This document shows positions 10,896 through 20,724 of a stretch of DNA of 64,000 nucleotides, piece by piece (position 1 is the first letter of the stretch; every line of letters starts with the position of its first letter). The notes beneath the pieces are model-generated. The model ran no database searches and had not been told where the DNA came from. It saw only the letters and a list, made by a program, of their open reading frames with translations. The position numbers and the translations under genes were made by a program. Origin of the DNA: Daedaleopsis sinensis (taxonomy: Eukaryota; Basidiomycota; Agaricomycetes; Polyporales; Polyporaceae); NCBI GenBank assembly GCA_033807695.1, contig CM066310.1, forward strand, positions 1,178,001 to 1,242,000, written 5' to 3'.

Positions 10896-11100
10896 TTCAC
10901 CCGGAGCGCGGGTGAAATTGCTTCCGCTACGACGTATCAGGATGTGTTTTGGTGCGGGTGATTTCGGTCATATTGCTGACTATTATCACCCCCTCTAGGC
11001 ACCCGCACTCCGGGTTAAAATCACCGGGAATCGCAGCTTTTTCACCCGCACCGTGGGTTAATTCTGGGGGTGATATTCACCACCATCTATGTCTACAGTG
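10896..11100 (-). repeat. Right TIR and subterminal repeats of the CACTA element
   Basis: This segment contains a short palindrome of TTTCACCCG / CGGGTGAAA near 10900, further TCACCC / GGGTGA copies near 10955, 10987, 11021 and 11042, and the right terminus ending at 11100. The motif type matches the left end. Confidence 0.72.
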
Positions 11101-11103
11101 TGT

Positions 11104-12120
11104 ATAGCGGATGTCTTTCGAGGCAGTTTGCAGGCTGCAGCGAATAGCAGGTTAAATGCTTGTAGCACTCAGGGCTGTTCAACGCATCCTCATACATATG
11201 ATGAACAAGTCCTGAATAGTACATAACTAGAGTACTAGTACAAGGGGATGGAGATCACAGATTTATCCATAGGTACATACAGCTAGGCCCAAACATCCTT
11301 GTCAAACGTTCTCGAACAAACCCGGAACCCCATGCACACAGTCACCATGTGTATATAGCGGAGTTGAGATGTACAGTGTGTCCATGTGAAGACGTACCAT
11401 GTGTGAGATCATGGCCAAGTTCTCCGTATGCTCGCATGACTGGCAAAAGCATACACGGACTCGTCAGACATTACAGTGTGAATTTATAACTATAGTGTGG
11501 CAAGCTTACCTGAGGGTGGACACCGAGATTTGCACCGTGATGCAACACATAGTAGCATAGTACGAGAGGCGAAGCTAGCTGAAGTCGGTGCTAGGTGGAA
11601 GAGATGAGAGAGGTCATGGTCGTAATGGTTGTGAATCAACATGGTGGACTGACAGTGACAGCGTGGCAGGGCTGGCAAGCCAGCGCCTATCCACGTGACC
11701 TGGGGACTTAGACATTTTTGCGTTGCTCTCTCTCTACTGAGTCTACTCTGCATGAAAATCTGCAAGAGCTTACCTTCTAGAAAGACTTCTTCTTCATGAT
11801 TTAATAGCCCACTATTGCATCTTCACTCATTGGGAGGCGAATAAGTAAGCATACTGAGACAGTAAACTCCTGTTGTTACAAGGTGATACTCTTTGTGGAG
11901 TATAACATCGGCAGGATATGTCATAGTCACCGGGGTGTGCCCTCATCTATATCTACTAGACGTATAGCAGCAGATATCTCTTGGATGACGCTCACCGATA
12001 TCTATGGATATCTGCGCTAAATGTCTGTCGGGTATTAAGCAGTTATCCGGCGGAGATGGAATATATCTCAAATAGATCTCTCACGGCCAAATGTCTCTCA
12101 AATATCTGCTTCGCGTGGGC
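11104..12120. repeat. Right remnant of the older element with CAGATAT motifs
   Basis: This stretch has no convincing gene. From 11960 to 12115 it contains GCAGATATC, GATATCTATGGATATCTGC and AAATATCTGC, the same motif family as 4930-5060. Taken with the left part it suggests a non-autonomous element of roughly 1.2 kb that was split by the CACTA insertion. CACTGT-like words also occur near 11372 and 11474 but without a partner. Confidence 0.4.
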
Positions 12121-12215
12121 GTGTACCACAGCCAATGGCATGTCAAACTTCAAAGGCAAGAGGGTGGCATAAACTGGCACAAATCAACTTCAGTACTGGG
12201 GTAGGCTGCGCAAGC

Positions 12216-12813
12216 ATGAGGGGGGCACAAAGTGACTTTTGCACACGGGGTACTATCATGGGTGGGGTTTTGCAAATCCGTGCTATCTCCCCCGTCCCTG
12301 CATGGATAATAATACAGTTTTGTAGGTATAATCTAAAGTATGTCTATGCACTATATGTCCACATAGAATCAGCTGAATAGAAGGGAGGAGAGCGGATGAA
12401 GGGGAAACATTTGTATACACCCCCCTGTTGCACCATCAATCGTCAGATCCCTCCATGTACACCAGGCTTTGGACCGTAGGCTTTTGCATGTGAGGTGCTG
12501 AGGATGTTATATACATGTGTGGGGCACCCAATTCTCTCAGAAGAATATTTGCCATGACATAGTCAAGTTAGAATGTGCAATTTGGGCGCTGTTTTTTGGG
12601 CGCGTAAGTTCTTACTTCTCTTGAGTTCGCAATTCTGACGCTACATCCATCTAACTCGGTAGAAGTGTTCATTGAGGCATTCACCATATGCGTACCAAAA
12701 ATTGAGGGTGTGCGCCTCCATTTGAAAGAGATACTGAAGTTTGCAATATCGTTTTGCAAAACCCTGCTCATGATAGTAGGGAAAGTGGAATAAGGAGATA
12801 TGTGACCCCCCTC
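12216..12813. repeat. MITE-like unit with imperfect inverted arms
   Basis: The left arm (12216-12277: GAGGGGGG..CACA ... TACTATCATGGGTGGGG, then TTTTGCAAA) is an imperfect inverted copy of 12752-12813 (TTTTGCAAAACCCTGCTCAT ... GTGACCCCCCTC). The interior is non-coding. The arms diverge by substitutions and small indels. No clear target-site duplication was found, so the family is unassigned. Confidence 0.55.
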
Positions 12814-15370
12814 CCTCCCCTGTGGGAACAACATACTAAATAAGGTATATTTATGACATCACTTTACATCCGCTATTCTGCTTTGGACTTGGAGCAGTCG
12901 CCGCTAGCTTTCTTGCTTCAAGTCGTATATAGACATAAAATTCTGAGGTATAGCAAGCAGTATAGAGCAATAACTGTTGCCTGACTACAGCAGGCAAGAT
13001 GTCATAAGTTGGGGGGAGCCATGAGCGAGACTTGACTTAACAGGTGGGGACCAGTCTTAGCAGAAATTGATACTATCATGTCGACATGACATACCAAAGC
13101 AGAAACATAGTCTAGATGTCCAGCAATAAATGACAGAGGTACCATAGTCTCCGTGAATGCATTCATGGTCAGGACTCAGTGTGGACATAGCCCGGTGTCA
13201 GGTCAAGTCACTAGCAGTGGTCGATCAGACTCAGTTTGATTTTGGCAGAGACTATGTGTTCTTGATGAGTCTCATCAGAGCTGATAGAATTGGTAGCAAC
13301 TATCAACCATCCAGTCCCACTAAGTAGTACTTGACATACCAACTTACACTCACTGCGTGAATGGCTGATCTCGCATGGGGGCCACAAGCTCATTAGAAAA
13401 AAAAACCCCCAGCCGATTAGATACAACTTGCAACAATTTTGACAAAATGTTCAGTAATTAGCAAATTAAACATTTTGTGAAGGTGGGGTGCAAAATAAGC
13501 AGGAAAGCACCTCATTTGCAACGCAATAGTAGCATAGTAGCGGCAGAATATTATCACCACTACGACTTTTATGCACACAGATGAGACATTGAATAGATAT
13601 ATTGAACAGTATATTGATACATTAAGAGCTCTACGTATATAGAACATTACGGTCATAGCAGCAAAGCAGGTCGCGCATCATCTCCTCATCCTCAAGGAGG
13701 TGGTACCCAGAGTGGCAGGCAAAATGCTCGACACTGCTTTCCACGTGCTGGCAGACCTAGTAGTCTGAGAGGCAGAACCATGTCGAGGGCCCAGCCCCCA
13801 ACAAAATATATTTGTCTCTGCAGTGCACACAACATCAGCAAAATCCCGGGGGAATCTCGCGGACGCGTGCGTTGGCGCAATCCCCAGATTTCAGCACAAT
13901 CAGGCCCGTTTTTGGGTTTTGAACATGCAGCACTGATCTGCTTTGCATGCATACCCAAGTAGGGGGGGGTGTCGCCGGCGTCCGTGCGATTCAGGGAATC
14001 CCGCGCGAGAACCAACATCTATAGGTGTGATTGTCTACATTGTGCGGCATTCTCATGCTCGAGAGCGTACATGAGTGCCTCCTTGTAATGAGTAGCAATT
14101 AATAAACCAATTATTGTATTTTTGGTATATAATTAGATTGCGTCAAACTCGGGCGGCGTGGGGTACGAGGATAGAAACAGAACAGAAATATATTTGAATG
14201 GATGTATGCGCATACATAGCAACTACTACAAGAAACTCAGACATTGTGAGACCTATGCTGCCGCAGGGGGCGAGATCATATACAACAACGGTCAGCACAG
14301 ACGGCCAGACATGCCAGCAAGCAGAGGTGGGGGCATACATACCGAAGTGGGTTTTGCGTTCGGATGGGGAAGCTATCGGGCAGAGATGATCTACATACCA
14401 AAAACAGTGAGCACACATGGAGATGGGGAGTGACAGAAGGGGACATACATTGATGATCTGGCTGGGTCGAGAGCGACTCCGAGTCGGAGCTCGAGGTCCT
14501 GAGGTGTTCGAGTGCATTCAAATGCAAGGCTAGATGAGGATGTCAGTAGTAGTCACCGGCAGCGAAGCCATTGAATGCATAAACTTACCTGTATATGCGA
14601 GCCAGCTACCTGAAAATTTGCAGTGAGGTGATGGAGGTACGGGATAGAGAGACAATGAGGGGAGAGTAGGGGGGGCGGGCGAGTTTTGTGGTCCGGTGGA
14701 GAGTGCATAGAAGCCCCGGCGGAGTTTGAACTATGCTGCCAAATGAGGCAAGGGTGTTACTGAATCAAGCTCGCTCGCAGACGGACACTAGCTAAACCGT
14801 CACTATGTGGTCAGTTCTGCTCTCGCATGCACTCTCTCCATGGAGCTGCTAGTCTGAATCACGTAGCAGCAGGTAGCAGCCCATGACAACGCAATTCGAG
14901 CCCATAATTGGGCGCCCTCGTGGTGTGGAGCTATTTGCGCGTGCCAATGACTGCAGCGCGAGCGCGTACAATCAGGCCACATTTAGCCAATCAGGCCAAT
15001 GCTGGAAGTGACAAATGCATTTTTGCTGATGAACTTGCCTCACTGATGTTGTGGAGCATGCTATAGGAGAACCTGATGATTTCATGACAATTTCACTGCA
15101 GTCATGTATGAGAAAGCAAGCCTAGTGAGTACATCACAGAGAGTATGTTGGAAAAAGCAGGTGAGCATCTAGATGAATCTGGAAGGGACATAATTCTGGA
15201 TATCTAAAAGTAGCCCATGTTATGGCAAAAAAGGCCATTGATGGGCTGGATGAGGGCAAGAATTGCTAAATATGGGTTGAGGATGGGAAAAAGACGTGTA
15301 GTGGATGCTTACTCATCTAGATGTAACTAGCAGCTTCCCGTGCCCTTGCCACGGCAATGGGGCCAACTCT
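12814..15370. other. Gene-poor stretch
   Basis: No convincing gene is seen. The open frames (for example at 13692-14018 and 14143-14517) lack any recognisable motif. Short inverted words such as CATGTCGACATG at 13078 occur, but no bounded element could be defined. Confidence 0.5.
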
Positions 15371-15949
15371 CACGGCGGGCACCGCGCAAAGTCCGGTCGC
15401 CAGAAATATATGGCGAAACTCCGTGGGAGGTGTCCTCACAGGAACATTTACCATGAGTATAATGCCTCTCAAAAGGTCGAATTCTACTGGAACTATCAAT
15501 CAAATTTTCTCTCGACACAAAGGATAGCCAACCCGGTGTCCTTTGTGTAGTCAGAAAATTAGTCGAGAAGGTGATATTTGCCCGAGATATAGCTCGACAT
15601 GTAATTTGTGTACGAGAATGTGACTTATGTAGACACAGAATAGTCTACAAATGATGCAATATGTGACCTTCTCACAACATTTTTGTCGCCGAATAGGTGA
15701 CATTTGCACAGTGTCCTTTTTGACCCATTGATATCCAATTGATATCTCACCTTTCTCGGTATTTTCCAGCTGCCTCTTAGTTGACATTGAAAGGTAAGCT
15801 GTTTATCTCTCGAGAATGGAGAGACAATGTTCAGGATTTGTAGCCTTTCCTACTGCATAGAACAGACAGCAAAGGTATTTCCAAGGCCACCTCCCGCGGA
15901 ATTTCGCTATATATTTCTGGCGACTGGATTTTGGGCGGTGCCCGCCGTG
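15371..15949. repeat. Inverted-repeat unit with ~65-bp arms
   Basis: Arm 15371-15437 (CACGGCGGGCACCG ... TCGCCAGAAATATATGGCGA ... GGGAGGTG) is inverted at 15885-15949 with about 85% identity by eye. The interior of about 450 bp is non-coding. The right arm ends 14 bp before the next inverted-repeat unit, so the two may be fused or nested. Confidence 0.6.
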
Positions 15950-15963
15950 TCTGTTACACGACG

Positions 15964-16436
15964 TGCAACACCCGATTTCCCGGTCAAGAAAATGGCCGGA
16001 AAATCCGGGTGGTATCTATACTTTCTGCGTCATTCCCGTACAATTTCTGAGGACTGGATTTCTAACATGTCATAACCATTTCCAGACATAAAGAAGCGTT
16101 CATTGAAATGTTATGCGGGAAGGGGTCATGAAAGGACCTTGGTACCTTTCATTTCCTAGACCTTTATTCTCGAAACGACCAGGAAATGTTTCATTCCCCT
16201 TACATTTCCGTGAGTTCATTTTCTTTGCATAATAAAGTCGTGAGATATGAAGGATTTCAGGGACATTTCACACCCATATCCTGACAAGTGGCTCAGTAAT
16301 ATTTACTGACAGACCCAGAAATGTTGGTGACATGTTGACATTACCGGACGCAGAAATTGTACTGAACTGACAAGAAAAGTATAGATATCTCTTGAATTTC
16401 TTGAACATTTCCTGTACCCGGAAATCGGGTGTTGCA
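15964..16436. repeat. 473-bp MITE with a 21-bp TIR
   Basis: The ends are TGCAACACCCGATTTCCCGG on the left and the inverted TGCAACACCCGATTTCCGGG on the right, differing at one position in the first 21. The interior is non-coding and rich in CATTTCC-type words, perhaps subterminal repeats. No unambiguous target-site duplication is visible. Confidence 0.65.
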
Positions 16437-16463
16437 TGTTGATGAGCCTTAGGACCAGCTAAG

Positions 16464-16782
16464 CCCCGGAAACTCCACGCAGCACATCACTATTCGCGCC
16501 CTTCAGTCAATTCACGCACCAGGAAGACGAGCGGCTTCACAAGGAAGGCGAGCGACTACTGAAGGAGCGAGCACGGAGACATGCCATTCCAAGAGTCGAA
16601 GGAGTCGATGCCGAGCTGCTGGCGGCTGACCGAGGCCGCCAGAGCTCCAGCCAGGACAGAGGAGGCGATCGATCGAGGGTCCGATCTAGGCAGGCACCAC
16701 AGAGCCCAGCAATTGGTACGAAGGTCGTCAGAAGAGGCACGGGAGGCAAGGGAGTGAGGGGGACGGCCTTCCGAGGCCTATG
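16464..16782 (+). pseudogene. Highly charged open frame, possible gag/structural remnant
   Basis: A stop-free frame of about 105 codons without an ATG reads HQEDERLHKEGERLLKERAR, then an Arg/Ser/Gln-rich tail. The composition is protein-like and charged as in retroelement gag proteins. I recognise no domain. It may be the tail of an element cut by the adjacent MITE. Confidence 0.25.
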
Positions 16783-16879
16783 AAGACGAGCGGTTGGGCG
16801 ACAGACACGATCACGTGGTGACGCGCCACAAGACTAAGCGCTCTCGTGACCACGGATGCAAGTCGAGCGGCGACGTGAT

Positions 16880-17569
16880 AGGCTCGGTGCAAACACCTAC
16901 CTAACCACCGGAGTGCGCCGCAGGGGTTCAGGAGAGGAGGATCGCGACGTGAGCGTGGGAAGAGCAGGGTTTCCTATGATTGGATGGTTAGTATGATAGT
17001 TGTAGCTTATTTGACGGCGGTTTGTACAGTATATAAGACAGCGGGATTGCAGCCCAGCAATACAGCGCAGTAGCTCCAGAGATCGAGTCCGAGTCCGAGA
17101 ATCATCCAGGCGACACTCTATTGAAGACCGCTAGTCCTCTAGCAGAGCAGCCTTACCCTAGGAAGTTGCTTGACTTCCATCTGAAGTTGCTCAACTTCCT
17201 TGTCTACCGTCGACTGGCTACGTGACGAAGAGCGACTACACCGGGAACCTGTCCTCCACCTCGCACCCTACTAGATAGCTTATCTCGTGCTCGTTTGGGT
17301 GTGTGTTTCGCCCAGCGACCCAGAGTTACCCCATCATTCTGGAGCCCACCGTGAGGGGTTCAAGAACAGTCTCCACCGGTTCCGGCTCAGGAATCCCACG
17401 TTTGCGGCCGACGCGGAGCGAACGTATCCGTCACCTCCACCGACAAACCGAACAGGCTTTAGAGGAAATTACGATTGATGAGTGTAACGAAAGAAATCGT
17501 TTTTTAACAACGACGTTCCCCGCCAAAATGTGTGACGCGAACCTGACCCCGTGGGAATGTAATTGAAAC
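16880..17569 (+). mobile_element. LTR-like promoter region plus gag N-terminal stub
   Basis: A TATA-like ACAGTATATAAGACAG near 17030 and a GC-rich leader precede an open frame at 17303-17566 that contains RLRPTRSERIRHLHRQTEQA, resembling the coiled N-terminus of Ty3/gypsy gag proteins. The frame ends at 17566, and no protease, reverse transcriptase or second LTR follows. The LTR boundaries and primer-binding site were not found, so the assignment is tentative. Confidence 0.3.
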
Positions 17570-17835
17570 TCTGATTACTTTCTGATAAGTGTTACATAAG
17601 CTGTGTTAACAACTTTTGTTATCTTTTTGACCCTACCCTAGGGTTAGTTTAACAAGCACACACACTCACAGCGACTCCTTCTATACTTGCAGTAATAACG
17701 AGCCTTAAGCTTACGATTAATATCTATTGTTGCGTGTCCACTCAGAGTTAATATAAGTAACACGCTCTCTATACTATGTAATAGTACAAATTTAGTCGCT
17801 ACTCAGCCACCTCCAGGTACAGTATATGAAGCATC
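17570..17835. other. AT-rich spacer
   Basis: No gene or repeat is seen between the gag-like stub and the minus-strand gene remnant. Confidence 0.5.
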
Positions 17836-18765
17836 TTAATCAAACAGGGTTCTCAGTTCCTCAAAAATCTCCATAATGCCCTCATGGACGGCCTGCCTGT
17901 CTGTCGCATACGGTACTCCGTTGACCATAGTAATACCTTTGGGCGCGACTGCTCCGCGCGGGCCTAGCTCGTCCCCGCGAACTCTGTGCATATTCAAGCG
18001 ATTTGATGCGGTATTGATCTCAGCGTCGGGGCTATCGTTCTGTAAAACACTACTTATCAGTGTGGTCTTCTCCTGAAATGTGTTGCAGAAACCTTACGCA
18101 GGATGGGCAAAGCCAAGCCGCGAGGTGCCGGGCTAACATTTCTGAGTCTCCCATGTGAACGCTCCCTGTAGGTACCTTTATCCACGTTCAGTATCACACT
18201 CGCGTAAGGAATTACTCGTTGGTTACCGTCTCCTCCGGGGTGATCATCTGTTGAGCTGTTGCCTTTGGGCGTTGAAGGCTCTCGTTGTGAATGGCTTGCA
18301 TAGTCGCCAGAATGGCTGCGACATCAAATTGGTCTCGCTCTCCCCCGGGTCCGGCATGTCCTTCGGCATCCGTGGCGTTGGTCGCCATATTGTGAACGGA
18401 GTCGAGCAGCTACTTCACACATATCTGTGAATCAGCATACTCTTACCATATACGAAGGTCTTCGCCGTCTTAGACCGTCTCATACACTCTCACTGGTTGT
18501 TGCTGTTCACCACCGTCTGCTACAATTGCATCTTCCATACGTACATGCCACATTTCTAATGCTAGTCGGAGCTATGTAGTGTAGTACTTTTGAATGTCAC
18601 TTACCTTAGCAGCAATTGATACTTTTGTACAAGCACTCGGGCTTATTGACGGGGCTGTGGAACCGGTCGGCTCTAGTGCTAGTATGCATAGACAACACTT
18701 ACCTTGTTGTCGTAGTGAAACTGGCCTATATCTTCCGATGGTGGCATACGGGTACCGACTGTGAA
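17836..18765 (-). pseudogene. Decaying unknown gene (minus strand)
   Basis: The last exon (about 18043-17836) ends with a convincing frame: residues DELGPRGAVAPKGITMVNGV, then PYATDRQAVHEG and EIFEELRTLFD. An upstream exon (MGDSEMLARHLAAWLCPSC) joins it in phase 0 across a good intron. Farther upstream are frames beginning MATNATDAEGHAGPGGER and MPPSEDIGQFHYDNK, both with plausible donor sites, but another piece (MEDAIVADGG...) carries an in-frame TAA and the phases do not all agree. I do not recognise the protein. Its promoter-like upstream segment recurs at 24.1-24.3 kb in the same orientation. Confidence 0.35.
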
Positions 18766-18915
18766 CAGCCGATATGCCCCAGACGATGAGGAAGAGGTGA
18801 GAGAACGATCACGATGATGGAGAGAAGTAGAAGAAAGAAGAGAGACGAAAGGGGAAGGTCAATGGTCGGCATCTCCCGCCGCGTGGGAATCTGGGTAGCG
18901 CCTGCACCGCCACTT
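18755..18915 (-). repeat. Diverged promoter-like repeat, copy A
   Basis: CTGTGAACAGCCG at about 18760 and AGCGCCTGCACCGCCAC at about 18897 are separated by about 137 bp of purine-rich DNA. The same two blocks with the same spacing occur at 24.15-24.30 kb. Confidence 0.6.
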
Positions 18916-19464
18916 GTCCACCAATTCCCGGCTGGTGCGTACTCTTCTCTTCCACCTTCTTCCACCTTCCCTCTTACCTTCTTACGCTTGATTAGTCGCT
19001 GCCTTACAAGTGTTACACACTCTGTAGGCATAATCTTGCTGGGCGACATAACGGCAGTAAGGTGAGCATTGTAAGGTGAGTACTTCTTCATGCAACATAG
19101 TTCGAGCTGCCAATGGGCAGGGCTACTCGTTTTTCAACCGAGTAGTCTCTTCGCCTGAGATAGTCGGTTTGTAGTGGAGCTTTGACTACATATACTATAG
19201 CGGCTGTGCTCTCTTAGATACCAAACAATGAATACGCTATATCTTATTACAAAGATATCTTATTATGAAGAAATTGTTGCCTATGAGCAACACCGCTAAT
19301 ATTTGGTCAGGTACCACCCTGTAAGCAAGCGGTAAGTATCTGAAGCCGTCCGATCCTACCGGAGATCGCTATCTGAAGCAAAGCGCCTATATTTGGCTAA
19401 AGACCATCGTCAGCAGCCAGTGATCAGCCCCGACTTCTCCTTCATCGACGCCTCACCATCAACG

Positions 19465-20614
19465 ATGGACTCGGGCGCATCTAAGCAAGAGGGGACCCCG
19501 CTTCCCATGGCCTTGGATGAAGTTAAACCCCGTATGCCGGAACCAAAGGTTGAAGAACCTGAAGGGCATGTCCCCCTGTCGTTGCCGCCAGCTCGCCAGA
19601 CGTCGACTCCGAACCAGCGCAGCCCAACGCCGGCTGGATCTTCTGAGGTAGTGCTCACGTCCACAGTAATGATTCGACTCCTGACCGCCCTCCGTGCGAT
19701 CTCATGTGAACAGGATCATCATGCACAATCCCATTCTGTTCATGGCGGCGATTCTGCCCCGCAAAATGTTCCTTTGCCTTCGGTACGTTACATTGTCTCG
19801 CATTGCAGGTCATGCTAGCTCACGTCGCCTTAGCCTTTACCAGCTGGTCTACCCAAGCCGCAGAATTTCGATTCACGCTGGTCAGACATCGTTCTCCAGC
19901 TCCCACTTGGCCTGCGAACGTCTACGCTACGTCCAGACTACGCCTCGGTCCTCAAGAAGATACGTAGTGTGCCTTGCTCTCGCTGCATGTCAAAGGACCT
20001 CTTGTGTACGCAAGAGCTGACGGACAAGTGGACCTGGAAATGTCAGGAATGTATCCTTCACAATCGCGACTTGTGCAATTGGATGCACCGTGAGCTCCTC
20101 GACTTATCGTACGTACTTATTTTCAAAATTTGCTATTGCAGAGTCGAAGGAGTATGGCCTTCAAGCACAGCCTGATGTTGACCGCACGGTGAAGCGCAGA
20201 CGTAACACGCCCAATCACAAGAATAAGAGCAGCACTTCAGTCAGATGATCTCCCCGGTATACGCTCCGACGTGCTCTCTCTTCGACGTCTGGACAGAGCC
20301 GAGGAACCAGCTCTTCGAGTGCAAACCCAAACTCGCAAGAATCAGTTCAGCCGGTACCGCCGTCCCAAATTGCAAGCTCATCTACCCTGCTCAATCTTCC
20401 GCCTTCCTCACCGACAACCTTGCTCCCAGGAAATATAGCATCCTCGATTCATGATCTTGGTGAACAGGTAGAAGCAACGCGCAGGGAGAGCAGCGAGATG
20501 TTTGCTGCAGTTCTGCAGCAGCTTGACCATCTGAGAGACGCGGTCGATGGACTCGCAGGGCAGTGTGGTCTATATGACTCAGGTAATGAAAAAGGCAAGG
20601 GACGGGCTGCTTAG
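19465..20614 (+). CDS. Cysteine-rich 'CNWM' domain protein, unknown function
   Basis: The start is ATG 19465 (MDSGASKQEG); an upstream open stretch has no ATG. The N-terminal part is Pro/Ser-rich. After an intron of about 92 nt (donor after 19778, acceptor before 19861) the protein reads NFDSRWSDIVLQLPLG, then YASVLKKIRSVPC and a cysteine cluster of pattern C-x2-C-x6-C-x11-C-x2-C-x2-H-x4-C-N-W-M (19977-20086). A short intron follows near 20110-20142, then a basic segment (VKRRRNTPNHKNK), then an intron of 59 nt near 20242-20300. The C-terminus is Ser/Pro-rich with a predicted coiled coil (IHDLGEQVEATRRESSEM, FAAVLQQLDHLRDAVDGL). The cysteines are spaced as in zinc-binding modules. A second gene at 58.8-59.4 kb has the identical spacing. 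It could be a DNA-binding protein of a mobile element. The function is unknown. Confidence 0.65.
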
Positions 20615-20724
20615 ACCTCGCAATTTTTTCCCCTAAACCATACTTTAGCGCGAACACTACATTTGAGGGATACACGTCTGAATATATAGAGCACAATTTG
20701 GTCGTATGCAACTTTGCGATAAGT

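Larger units (their letters stand above)
5077..11100. mobile_element. Full-length CACTA/Plavaka-type DNA transposon (6,024 bp)
   Basis: The left terminus reads CACTGTAAAGATAAG and the reverse complement of the right terminus reads CACTGTAGACATAG, the 5'-CACT start expected of the CACTA superfamily. The 3-bp sequence TGT directly flanks both ends (5074-5076 and 11101-11103), as expected for a target-site duplication of this superfamily. Both ends carry arrays of an AATCACCCCC / CCGGGTT motif, like the subterminal repeats that CACTA transposases or their partner proteins bind. Two divergent spliced genes fill the interior. Preserved termini, duplication and open splice structure suggest a recent, possibly still mobile insertion. 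Confidence 0.88.

Noticed and set aside
11371..11480. Additional CACTA termini (TACAGTGTG words)
   Set aside because: No inverted partner with matching subterminal repeats or duplication was found nearby.
13692..14018. Minus-strand frame of 108 codons as a gene
   Set aside because: No motif, low-complexity ends, surrounded by non-coding AT-rich sequence.
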